This document shows positions 5,922-13,233 of a stretch of 23,809 bases of DNA, piece by piece. Source of the DNA: a virus; the IMG/VR virus record IMGVR_UViG_3300029309_003906, positions 1 to 23,809 of that record; one strand, given 5' to 3'. The notes under the pieces are model-generated. The model was not told the DNA's origin. It did not search any database and saw only the letters and a list, made by a program, of their open reading frames with translations. Both the position numbers and the translations under genes were made by a program. The first letter of the stretch is position 1; every line of letters starts with the position of its first letter.

Positions 5922-6524
5922 CTAACGCTGCGGCACGACAAGCGCCAACCATTGCCAACCTGTCACGCCAGAACTTCGACCTTCTATTTTACAAAACCCT
6001 GGCGGCAGGTGCAAACCAACGTCGCCGCTAGTCCAGGCTTGACCACCGCCAGGCGCAGCAAAACTTACGACTGTTTCGCTTGACGGTTGCCATTGCTCGT
6101 CGCGCCATACGCTGACGCTAAGCCGCAAAATAAACGCGCTAAACTGCCCATCAGTAAATGCCTTAACGTCAACGTATGTATAGCCACCGTTTGCCGTTGC
6201 GTCTTGCAGCGTCTCGCCAGTTAACGCCTTAGGGTCTGGCACGTTGCAAAACGTTACCAGCTCAAAGCGTGCGCTGCTTGATGTAGGGCGCACAGGACAA
6301 CTAAAACCAACGCCTAACGGTCTGCCCCAAATGCCGCCACGGTGATCGTGCGAAACGCTAGGCGTGTCACCTGTGCCGGTCGCTTGTCCGTCGATCCATT
6401 CAGCCACGCCCCGTGCGCTTTGCTGTATGCTGCGCAGTGTACTGTGCAAACCTTGGGCGCTGTTGCCGAACTTAGCATAGCCGCCAGGCGATACAGGACC
6501 ACGCTTTGCTGCTGGCTGACTCAT
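5922..6524 (-). CDS. tail-tip / fibre-like protein with HDH motif (third of three)
   Basis: The protein has 200 residues. The N-terminal ~57 residues are polar with a helix-like section (HSTLRSIQQSARGVAEWIDG) and a Gly/Thr-rich run. Then comes the motif VSHDHRGGIWGRPLG with His59-Asp60-His61. The rest is beta-rich, with TYVDVKAFTDGQFSAFILRL and FCKIEGRSSGVTGWQWLALV near the end. The two genes upstream have the same layout and a His-x-His motif at the same distance from the start, so the three look like diverged copies. Metal-binding HxH motifs are known in trimeric phage fibre tips (T4 gp37), which is why a fibre or tail-tip role is proposed. It starts with a four-base ATGA overlap with the upstream gene. 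No named family is recognised. Confidence 0.6.
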   Translation of the reverse strand: MSQPAAKRGPVSPGGYAKFGNSAQGLHSTLRSIQQSARGVAEWIDGQATGTGDTPSVSHDHRGGIWGRPLGVGFSCPVRPTSSSARFELVTFCNVPDPKALTGETLQDATANGGYTYVDVKAFTDGQFSAFILRLSVSVWRDEQWQPSSETVVSFAAPGGGQAWTSGDVGLHLPPGFCKIEGRSSGVTGWQWLALVVPQR

Positions 6525-7186
6525 ACCGAATACACCAAACTATGCCAGACACGCACAAAGTCGCCACTTGGCACGCTTATTTGTACTAACATCTCTAAAG
6601 GTCCGCCGCTGGTTAGGCTTGTTGCTGCCCAGTCGCCGATTTGTATTGTCTCCAAACCTGCAGCAGCGTTTGCGCTGTTTGCAACTATCGCCGTTCCGTC
6701 GATCGTAACTGTAACCGTTACCGCTGCGGCAGCGCTAAGCGTTGCGCCTTTTTCTATGAGCACCTGACTGCGCAACGTTGCGTTAGAACCGACAGCAGCA
6801 GGCGCAGCAGCAAACGGCGCAAAGATAAAAGAGCGAATAGGCGTAAGCGTTCCGCTGCCATCTGCCCAGCCGCCATTCGGTGCGTAATGCGGCAACAGCG
6901 AGCTAGGCGCTGAGCTGCTATCTGATCGCAAGAAAGGCGCGCCGAAACCTGTCGGGTAATCTGTCAAAATAAATGCGTCAGCTGTTAGTGTCTGATCGCG
7001 CACGCCGTCGTGCGTGTGCCCTTGTGGCGCGCTTAGCGCTGTGCCTCGACCATCTGCGCTGTTTGTTGTGACTTGCCACAAATAATCAATAGACTCGACG
7101 CTGCGCCCCATCACGTCGCCGCTAAGCGGCTGATCGGCTGCAACTAAGGCGCTTGGTAAGTGGTGGCGCGTAGGTGAAAACGTCAT
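6521..7186 (-). CDS. tail-tip / fibre-like protein with GHTHDG motif (second of three)
   Basis: The protein has 221 residues. It has a polar N terminus with an aromatic helix-like part (RSVESIDYLWQVTTNSAD) and then APQGHTHDGVRD, with His57 and His59. A low-complexity Ala/Pro section (FAPFAAAPAAVGSNA) leads to a beta-rich C-terminal domain (AAAVTVTVTIDGTAIVANS, then LEMLVQISVPSGDFVRVWH). GHxHDG-type motifs recur in phage fibre and tail-tip proteins. Together with the genes on either side it forms a set of three similar-length proteins. It lies downstream of the large tail hub and upstream of a LamG-like protein, the place where receptor-binding proteins are usual. Start and end are both four-base overlaps with its neighbours. 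The function is inferred from motif and position. Confidence 0.6.
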   Translation of the reverse strand: MTFSPTRHHLPSALVAADQPLSGDVMGRSVESIDYLWQVTTNSADGRGTALSAPQGHTHDGVRDQTLTADAFILTDYPTGFGAPFLRSDSSSAPSSLLPHYAPNGGWADGSGTLTPIRSFIFAPFAAAPAAVGSNATLRSQVLIEKGATLSAAAAVTVTVTIDGTAIVANSANAAAGLETIQIGDWAATSLTSGGPLEMLVQISVPSGDFVRVWHSLVYSV

Positions 7187-7815
7187 TCGTTCAGCCTTAC
7201 TTGGTCATTATCTGCGCACCAAACCTCTGCACCATACACCGACCAGCAAAGCCCGTTTATGTATGCGCCTGTAAAGTTTAGCGCTAGTGTATGCAAGCCT
7301 GCAGATACGCTGGCAAATTCTGCAGTAATAACCCACGCATTGCGATCTTGTGATGCAAGAAAGTTGTGCTCTGTTACCACGCCGTCTAGCTCTAGTTGTA
7401 AACCTGCCACGTCGATGCTTGGACGCTGCACGCCGTTTGCCTCGCCATCTCGACCGTACAAAACCAAAACGTAATCTTGCGCCGTGTATACTTGCAGCAT
7501 AGCCGCCCAGCAAAAAGTATTTGCTAAGCTAAACGGATGCGCCGTTGCTGCAACTTGCGGATCGCCCATCGATGCAAACCCTTGCCAACGACAAGCAGGC
7601 TGTGCAAGCATCGCGCCTTTACTGCCTTTTAAATGGTCATGTACCTGCGCAACAATACGCCCGCCGTTGCCTGGTGCTATGCCAGCCGTCAACGTTTCGT
7701 AGCTGTTGCCGATTGTCTGCCAGGCTTGCTGGAAAGCGTCAGCTCGCACAGGTTGCTGCGGTGCGGCAAAGTTGCCTTGCTGCTCTGGTCTAGGGTCTAA
7801 AATTGCTGTGCTCAT
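7183..7815 (-). CDS. tail-tip / fibre-like protein with HDH motif (first of three)
   Basis: The protein has 210 residues from the ATG at 7815. A GTG three codons upstream (7824) is rejected as start because the strong AAGGAG at 7824-7829 would overlap it, while it lies eight bases from the ATG. The N-terminal part includes AFQQAWQTIGNSYETLTAG and a glycine-rich run. Then comes VAQVHDHLKGSKG, with His59-Asp60-His61. The remainder is beta-rich: MLQVYTAQDYVLVLYGRDG, NAWVITAEFASVSAGLHTLA, ending in a Trp/Tyr-rich section. The layout is shared with the next two genes. It follows the tail hub with a stop/start overlap (TAATG), and is probably part of the tail tip or a fibre adaptor; this is inferred from motif and order. 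Confidence 0.6.
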   Translation of the reverse strand: MSTAILDPRPEQQGNFAAPQQPVRADAFQQAWQTIGNSYETLTAGIAPGNGGRIVAQVHDHLKGSKGAMLAQPACRWQGFASMGDPQVAATAHPFSLANTFCWAAMLQVYTAQDYVLVLYGRDGEANGVQRPSIDVAGLQLELDGVVTEHNFLASQDRNAWVITAEFASVSAGLHTLALNFTGAYINGLCWSVYGAEVWCADNDQVRLNE

Positions 7816-10073
7816 TAGATCCACTCCTTAGCATCTGCACCGCCTGCGCCTAGCGTGTTGTTGGCGTCGGCTAGCCATAAATAGGCTACTTCGTCAGCCG
7901 TAGGTTGCAAGCCTGGTCGGCGATTGCCTGACACATTGTCAAGAGGCGGCTGCGTGCTTGGTGCGCTGCCGAACGTGCCGTAGTCTCTTGGCGTCATGAT
8001 TTCGCCAACCAAAGGCGCAGCGGTTGCGCTGATCGTAATCTGCGCACCTGCTCCAATGCTCGTAACTTCGCCCGTCCACGTCACAGCACCAGTATCGCTT
8101 GTGTAGCCATGAATTGCCCAGCCTACTGCAAAATATTCGTTTTCATCAGCGTCAGCGCCGCCAGCTTTTAAACCAGATACAAGCCGGCTACTTGCTGCAG
8201 CCGTAAGCGTTAGCAAATACTGACCACCGCCTAGCGCTGTGACTGCTGTAATAGCACCAGCCGGCGAAAAATAGCCGCCTGCGCTGTTGCCTACTGCCTC
8301 GGCTGTAATGCGTACTAAACCGCTTTCTAGATCTGACTCGACGCCTGTAACCAGCGTTGCCACCGATACGCCTTGACTGCCTTTGCTATCAGGCAGCCGT
8401 GCGTTGGTGACGCCTGCCGTGTCACCGACGCGCACAAGATGCTGCGTCCAGTCATGCTCTAGCGCAAACTCTGGGCGTGGCGTGTTCCATCGACCAAGGA
8501 TTGCCGCAAGCTGCTCTTCGGTTGCTTCTAGTTCTTCAATCGTCGTTGGCTGCCGAAACCACGTCGGTGCGAATTCGTAATTGTCGCCGTCGTTATTTTC
8601 TGCCGTGCTAACGCCTGGGATATTGATTGTCAGGCGGTGCTCTTCGTCGATCACGTCATAATTGCCTTTGAGCACTATGCGCGTCACGATGCGACCGCCT
8701 ACGCGTAACTCTTCGCTTGCTGTCGCCAATAAGCTTGTGTCTGTTAGTTGGTGGTCGCAGTTCTGCGTTGTGACTGCGTAATGCACCTGACGCACAGTTA
8801 CTAGCCCGTCGCTGTCAATATCAACAAACATATCGAGCAAGCTTAACTCGCGCTCTAAAATATCAAGCAGCAGCTCGCCGGGCTCAATCGAAATTTCAAA
8901 ATCCTGAATATCGCCTAAAAGTCTTGTAATCTCTAAATCGTTGACTAGGCTTGCCGGAATACCTGCGCCAAGCTGTGCCTGTCCGTTGCCTGGCAGCGTA
9001 TCAAAACCACCGTTTGCTAAATCGCCAAGGCGGCTAGTCATTAGCTTTAACACGACATGATCGGCACGACCCCGCACCGTAATGCGTGGGCTTAGCTCTT
9101 CACCTATGCGGAAAGGCTGCCCACGGTTGCCGTCAAGCGTTGATATAGAAAATCCGCTTTGTCCGTTATACGGGAAAAGGTACGCATCGGGCACGTTTGG
9201 ACCTGTAAACTGCTCGCCTATGGCGTTCCCGTGCCGCTGCCTGTGCGTCAATATCTGATCGCTCGAAACGTAGACAGACGGCACCAGATGAAACCTTGCA
9301 CCGTCAAGCGCTGCGTAACGATCGCCAACGACAAGCAAGCCTTCGCTTGTTGTCGGCACGCGTGGCACCGTATAGCCTGCCGGGTCTGCAACCTTGATCG
9401 GTCCTAACCCTCTGCCGATCGGCTTGTTAAAAAAGCCTAGTGCGTCCTGCATTGGCAAGGTCCACACGCCATCACGATAGAAAGGTATGCCGTCAACAGC
9501 ATAAACAGCCGCTAGCCGCTCGTCGCCGTTAGGATAAATCAAATATTCTTTAACCAGCCGACCAACAAAGCTTTGCGGCGATGCGCCGCAAGGCGTGCCG
9601 ATAGCGTGACCGTACGGGTCGCTTTTGTAATCGCCAAGCCCTGACGCACGCGTGACCGTTAGCGCGTCGTGATCTGCTGCGCCGGCGATGTTTGTGACTG
9701 TCACCGTTTCGGCGCCCACGTGCAGATCAAAAGGCACAGCGCCAAGGGCTGCAGTCAGTTTTGCGCCGTCGCCTAGCCTGACCTTTAGCGTTGTTTGTAC
9801 TTGGTCGGCTTCTTCTGCTAAAAACACCTGAACGCCGTAGCCTGGCGCAAGCAGTTGTTGCACCGCCAACGTATTGACTAGCGTCACGTCGACACCCGCC
9901 AGCGTCTTGCGCGTGCTCAACGGGTCGAGCTGCGAACCAACGCTAGTTAAGCCTGCAAGCGGATACGTTGCGCCCGCTGCAGAGCTGAACGCCACAGCAT
10001 ACGATCCAGACGCCACGCGCATCTCGACCGTCAAGCTGTGCACCGTGCCGGCTGCTTGCGTTTCATAGGTCAA
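7815..10073 (-). CDS. large tail hub / tail-tip structural protein
   Basis: At 752 residues this is the longest gene in the window. It follows the tape measure and a distal-tail-type protein, the position of the tail hub (Tal / gp27-like) in siphoviruses. Residues ~1-150 are beta-rich. A conserved-looking stretch begins FVGRLVKEYLIYPNGDERLA, then AVDGIPFYRDGVWTLPMQDA. A later region, ILERELSLLDMFVDIDSDGL followed by VTVRQVHYAV, resembles the domain-linking part of hub proteins, and the section PEFALEHDWTQHLVRVGDTA fits a hub beta-barrel. The end is NNTLGAGGADAKEWI. It should close the tail tube and carry the receptor-binding proteins encoded next. The gene starts in an ATGA overlap with its upstream neighbour. 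No peptidase motif was recognised. The hub call rests on size, order and beta-rich character. Confidence 0.62.
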   Translation of the reverse strand: MTYETQAAGTVHSLTVEMRVASGSYAVAFSSAAGATYPLAGLTSVGSQLDPLSTRKTLAGVDVTLVNTLAVQQLLAPGYGVQVFLAEEADQVQTTLKVRLGDGAKLTAALGAVPFDLHVGAETVTVTNIAGAADHDALTVTRASGLGDYKSDPYGHAIGTPCGASPQSFVGRLVKEYLIYPNGDERLAAVYAVDGIPFYRDGVWTLPMQDALGFFNKPIGRGLGPIKVADPAGYTVPRVPTTSEGLLVVGDRYAALDGARFHLVPSVYVSSDQILTHRQRHGNAIGEQFTGPNVPDAYLFPYNGQSGFSISTLDGNRGQPFRIGEELSPRITVRGRADHVVLKLMTSRLGDLANGGFDTLPGNGQAQLGAGIPASLVNDLEITRLLGDIQDFEISIEPGELLLDILERELSLLDMFVDIDSDGLVTVRQVHYAVTTQNCDHQLTDTSLLATASEELRVGGRIVTRIVLKGNYDVIDEEHRLTINIPGVSTAENNDGDNYEFAPTWFRQPTTIEELEATEEQLAAILGRWNTPRPEFALEHDWTQHLVRVGDTAGVTNARLPDSKGSQGVSVATLVTGVESDLESGLVRITAEAVGNSAGGYFSPAGAITAVTALGGGQYLLTLTAAASSRLVSGLKAGGADADENEYFAVGWAIHGYTSDTGAVTWTGEVTSIGAGAQITISATAAPLVGEIMTPRDYGTFGSAPSTQPPLDNVSGNRRPGLQPTADEVAYLWLADANNTLGAGGADAKEWI
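7824..7829 (-). promoter_or_regulatory. ribosome binding site deciding a start
   Basis: AAGGAG on the - strand, eight bases before the ATG at 7815. It overlaps the alternative GTG start at 7824 and so rules that start out for the first HxH protein. Confidence 0.75.
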
Positions 10074-10852
10074 GAGACGTAACTCCTAGAATCGAAACCA
10101 AACGTAAAAAACGGAAATCCATCGATGCGACGAGTTGGCGCAAAGTCGGCTGATCCATCGAGCACCCACACAGCGTCAGTCGTGCGCGTTGTTTTGTCCA
10201 AACAATATTGCCATTGTGCGCCGTCGCTGCAGTCCTCAAACCAACGCTCGAAGGCGTCGGCGTCGTGCGTCGTTGCTGTCAGCGCTGCGCCACTATGAAA
10301 GACGCTAGCCTCTGGCACGTCGGTAAACTCAAAGCGCGTTGACAGATGCACGCCACGGCGTACCGTAACCACCCGCCCTGACACGCTAACGGCTTGCGCT
10401 GATTGCGCCACGCGTCGACGTAGGTAGCCAGAGCCTAAAGGCGTAGGGCTTGCCCACGTGCCAAGCGCTGCTTGCGGTGCTGTCGTGACTTGTGCGGCTA
10501 CAGTGTCGACGCCTTGACTAAAGCCAAAGCGGTGCAAGTCAAAAGTCGTTGCGGCGTCAGATCCTAAAATGCGCAGCGTATGCCCAGCGCCAACGTCGAT
10601 AACAACCCGCCAAGCTGCTGCATCGAGCGTAACCGTTGCAGCCGCCAGCGCAGCGTCTTGCGCCCTAATGTCAGTCTGCAGCACGGCAAGCAGATCGTTT
10701 GCCTCGCCATTGTCAGCGACAACGCCACTAGTCAAACCACCGCCAACCGTGTGCGTAAACTGCACAGCTCCACCGCCAACGTCATACTCAAAACGCACGT
10801 TTCCTAGCGTCTCTAAGACTCGGAATATTGCCGGGCTTGCTGCGATCGCCAT
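10070..10852 (-). CDS. distal tail-like protein
   Basis: The protein has 260 residues and sits directly after the tape measure (stop and start adjacent, TAAATG), the normal place of the distal tail (Dit-like) protein that joins the tail tube to the hub. It is beta-rich throughout: FRVLETLGNVRFEYDVGGGA, AWRVVIDVGAGHTLRILG, SVSGRVVTVRRGVHLSTRFE. The end, IDGFPFFTFGFDSRSYVS, has a run of aromatic residues. The middle holds DADAFERWFEDCSDGAQWQY, a helix-like insertion with two cysteines overall in the C-terminal third. No signature motif was recognised, so the name rests on order, size and predicted beta content. It starts ATG with GATGG-rich upstream sequence and overlaps the hub gene by four bases. 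Confidence 0.5.
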   Translation of the reverse strand: MAIAASPAIFRVLETLGNVRFEYDVGGGAVQFTHTVGGGLTSGVVADNGEANDLLAVLQTDIRAQDAALAAATVTLDAAAWRVVIDVGAGHTLRILGSDAATTFDLHRFGFSQGVDTVAAQVTTAPQAALGTWASPTPLGSGYLRRRVAQSAQAVSVSGRVVTVRRGVHLSTRFEFTDVPEASVFHSGAALTATTHDADAFERWFEDCSDGAQWQYCLDKTTRTTDAVWVLDGSADFAPTRRIDGFPFFTFGFDSRSYVS

Positions 10853-12460
10853 TTAAGCCCCCATTACTCGGCGATGCCTCGCCATCTTTAAACCGCTGTT
10901 TAAAACGTTACTAACGCCACGGCGATCGTAAGCGTCGCCATTAAAGTTGATTACCGTCGTGCCGCCTTCGCTGCTGCCTGCTGTCGATGCTGCACGGCTT
11001 TGCCTGGTATCGGTCGGCGTGCTGCTTGGCGTTGCTGCTGGCTGCCCTGCTCGACTAACCGCACCGCTTGCTGCGCCCATAGCCAGACCGCTGGCAATCA
11101 TCGCTGCGCCTGTGCCTGCCATTACAGGGTTAGCTGTAGCGACACCTTCGAAGGCGTGCAGCGTACCACGCGCAACTAACTCTTGCCCGGTGCTAGCCAG
11201 CACAGCTTCAAGCAGCTTTGACGCGTTTAGCTCGCCAGCTTTGGCTTGCTCGAACAATGCACCGGTCACCGTGTTGGCTGCTGCCATTGCCATATGCGTG
11301 CGCTCTTCGGCTAACTTTTTGGCAAAAGCGGCTTCTTGCAAAGCTAACTGTCGGCGCTTTTCGTGCGCAGCCAAATCAATTACAGCCTGCTTTTTAAAAG
11401 CCTCAAAGCGTATTTGGCGCTCTGCCTCTGCTGTCTGCTGCGCTGTTTGCAGGTTAAAAGCTGCGTTATCTTTGCGCACCTGCCGCTCATGTGCAGCATT
11501 GTCGAACACGTCTTTCTTTCGCTTGTCACTAACCGCTGTCGATTGCTTGGCTGCCTCGGTGCTAGCGGCTTGCATAGCCTCAGCGGCTTTTTGTGTCGTG
11601 CCTTTTGTGGCTTCGACAAAGCTGGTAACTGCTGACTCGCCAGACAACTTAAGGTCGTTTAAGTAGAATGCTTGTGCCTCTTTAGCCTCAGCCTGTGCAA
11701 AGCGCAGGCGGTTGCCAAAACCAGCAAGCATACGGTTTTGTGACGCCAGCGCTGCAGCCTCTTCTCGTAGTTGCCGCTCGATTCTGAAGATTTCAGATGC
11801 CTTATTAGCTGATCGCAATTCTGAATTAAGATCAGCAATTCGATCTTCAATCTGACGCTTGCGCAGTTGTTGGTTTAGCCGGTCCTGCTCGACAGCGCGC
11901 ACTTTTGCAAGAGCTACTTGCGCCGCTTCTTTAGCTTGCAAAGCTGCAATGCTAATGCCTGCGTCTACCGCTGCTTTTCCTAAATCTTCGAGCGCTTTCG
12001 CGTGCTCTTTTTCTGCTTTTGCCGCTTCTTCAGCTGCTGCCGCTTCGCTTTGCATTGCCGTTGCAATCATCGAGATACCAGCAACACCTGCAGCAATCGC
12101 AATGCCTACCACGCCACCAGACGCAAACGCCGCAATAGAATCACCCGCAAGCAAAAAGCCTGCGCCGATCTTATCGGCAGCCGTGGCGCCCTCATTGCCA
12201 AACTCGATAACAGCCATCTGCGCACGCGCGAATGCGCCCTCAGAGTCCCTTAGAGGCGTCTCCAGCTCCGTCAAACGTCCGTGCAAGCCCTCGCCTGGTC
12301 CAAACGCTTTGCCTAGCTTCTCGCCGTATCGATTGAGGTTTTTAGATTCACGGTCGACGCTGTCGCCTAAATCACCAAGCGAGTCTTTAGCTTGCTTTAC
12401 GCCACGATCAACACCGCTAGCGTCTGCCTCGATGCCTAAGCGTAGTGTATCATCTGCCAT
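10853..12460 (-). CDS. tail tape measure protein
   Basis: The protein has 535 residues. It begins DDTLRLGIEADASGVDRGVK, a typical tape-measure opening, followed by long charged and Ala-rich helices (EKEHAKALEDLGKAAVDAGI; RQIEDRIADLNSELRSANKA; NLQTAQQTAEAERQIRFEAF). Two hydrophobic stretches lie at about residues 105-137 (SGGVVGIAIAAGVAGISMIA) and 450-475 (GTGAAMIASGLAMGAASGAV), as in proteins that enter the membrane during DNA injection. It sets tail length and occupies the tube lumen. With the usual ~1.5 angstrom per residue, 535 residues suggest a short siphovirus tail of about 80 nm (rule of thumb, inference). The ATG has GGAAAGG a few bases upstream and overlaps the chaperone frame by 11 bases. 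Order after tube and chaperone genes supports the call. Confidence 0.88.
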   Translation of the reverse strand: MADDTLRLGIEADASGVDRGVKQAKDSLGDLGDSVDRESKNLNRYGEKLGKAFGPGEGLHGRLTELETPLRDSEGAFARAQMAVIEFGNEGATAADKIGAGFLLAGDSIAAFASGGVVGIAIAAGVAGISMIATAMQSEAAAAEEAAKAEKEHAKALEDLGKAAVDAGISIAALQAKEAAQVALAKVRAVEQDRLNQQLRKRQIEDRIADLNSELRSANKASEIFRIERQLREEAAALASQNRMLAGFGNRLRFAQAEAKEAQAFYLNDLKLSGESAVTSFVEATKGTTQKAAEAMQAASTEAAKQSTAVSDKRKKDVFDNAAHERQVRKDNAAFNLQTAQQTAEAERQIRFEAFKKQAVIDLAAHEKRRQLALQEAAFAKKLAEERTHMAMAAANTVTGALFEQAKAGELNASKLLEAVLASTGQELVARGTLHAFEGVATANPVMAGTGAAMIASGLAMGAASGAVSRAGQPAATPSSTPTDTRQSRAASTAGSSEGGTTVINFNGDAYDRRGVSNVLNSGLKMARHRRVMGA

Positions 12461-12731
12461 GGCTTAGCCTTTCCATCTCTTGCCGATGCTGCGCAGCACG
12501 TGCCGCCATCTGTCCGCTTACATACGCTTCGACACGATCGAGTAAAATAGGGTTTGCCGTAGCAATCGACGCACCAAAGCGCCCCTCGGTATGCCAAGCC
12601 CAGCGGCGCGCCTGTGACACTGCCAAGCGCTGCGACAACGACCCTGGGCAGCCCGTCCAAGGTTTGCCGCCGATCGTCAAAGGCGGTGCAGGTTGCTTTG
12701 CTTCGAACCCTGGCAAGGTGCAGCCCTTCAA
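12450..12731 (-). CDS. tail assembly chaperone, second frame (possible frameshift product)
   Basis: This frame lies between the first chaperone frame and the tape measure, the place of the GT-type extension in many phages. As a free ORF it would start at TTG (12731) with 93 residues. The frame, however, stays open upstream to 12824, overlapping the end of the first chaperone frame. The upstream part encodes WASQYDVFNCANCPEQARQL, so a CxxC plus a third Cys just after it seems to belong to the protein. That favours entry by frameshifting rather than TTG initiation; the only support for the latter is a weak AGCAGG eight bases upstream. The C-terminal part (NPILLDRVEAYVSGQMAARA) is helical and basic. 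It probably contacts the tape measure during tail assembly. Confidence is good that the frame is coding, moderate on the mechanism. Confidence 0.65.
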   Translation of the reverse strand: MKGCTLPGFEAKQPAPPLTIGGKPWTGCPGSLSQRLAVSQARRWAWHTEGRFGASIATANPILLDRVEAYVSGQMAARAAQHRQEMERLSHGR

Positions 12732-12780
12732 TTGTCGCGCCTGCTCTGGGCAGTTAGCGCAGTTAAAAACGTCGTACTGG

Positions 12781-13233
12781 CTAGCCCAGCCCGCTGCGAA
12801 ACAGTGCTCGCGCTTGATCGGAGTCTACTAGGTGCGCTTGCACAATTGCGCTGTAAGCCTCCCAGAATACACCATCAAGCGCGAGCGCCTCCAAATCATC
12901 AGCGTGCAACGCATCACCCTCTAACCGTAACAGCTCGCGCCCCTCGATTTCTCGAAGACTGAAACCGACCACCTCACCAGCAACTTGCAAAATACCCTCT
13001 TTAAACTTGCCAAGCTTTGCAGCGTCAGCAACAGGGTCTTCGCTGGTGCCATCTTCTAGCCTGCTCTCAATCGCAGCTAAACCTTTGCGCAGCGACGTAT
13101 CGCGCCCTAAAATCGACGACCAGCGACCGGCAGGAATAAACGCCAAGCGCGCACGCTTGCCGCTTTCTAGTTCAAGCCAGTCAGTCAACTCGTCGGCTGT
13201 TTCTGGCGTAATGTTGTCTAGCGCTTCGCTCAT
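12781..13233 (-). CDS. tail assembly chaperone, first frame
   Basis: The protein has 150 residues and lies between the tail tube and tape measure genes. It opens MSEALDNITPETADELTDWL, then LESGKRARLAFIPAGRWSSI, and continues as an acidic helical protein (KFKEGILQVAGEVVGFSLRE; LHADDLEALALDGVFWEAYS), ending ALFRSGLG. Size, acidity and position match the G-type tail chaperone that, with its frameshifted longer form, holds the tape measure while the tube polymerises. It overlaps the tube gene by four bases (ATGA). A second frame begins to be open 44 bases before its stop codon, which is the geometry expected for a programmed shift. The family is not recognised by a motif; the call rests mainly on order. 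Confidence 0.65.
   Translation of the reverse strand: MSEALDNITPETADELTDWLELESGKRARLAFIPAGRWSSILGRDTSLRKGLAAIESRLEDGTSEDPVADAAKLGKFKEGILQVAGEVVGFSLREIEGRELLRLEGDALHADDLEALALDGVFWEAYSAIVQAHLVDSDQARALFRSGLG
12796..12804 (-). other. candidate +1 ribosomal frameshift site
   Basis: On the - strand the first chaperone frame reads CTG TTT CGC here, seven codons before its TAG stop (counting CTG). Slipping one base forward turns TTT into TTC, read by the same Phe tRNA, and the ribosome then enters the second frame (GCA GCG GGC TGG and on). The second frame is closed further upstream by two TAG codons (12825-12830), so the shift must occur in the 44 bases between 12824 and 12781. The -1 frame instead meets TGA at about 12732, so a lambda-type -1 shift cannot give the long product. 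A -2 shift is formally equivalent but no good -2 slippery run is seen. Confidence 0.4.

Noticed and set aside
7208-7513. 101-codon - strand ORF inside the first HxH protein gene
   Set aside because: An Arg-rich alternate frame of a well-supported gene, with no ribosome site or family pattern.
10947-12467. Two long + strand ORFs (239 and 202 codons) opposite the tape measure gene
   Set aside because: Both are rich in Ser, Ala and Cys in the manner of antisense reading of Ala-rich helical genes. They have no recognisable motif, and the tape measure is clear on the - strand.
12732-12781. Lambda-type -1 frameshift between the chaperone frames
   Set aside because: The -1 frame meets TGA near 12732, so it would only add a short tail and not reach the second frame.
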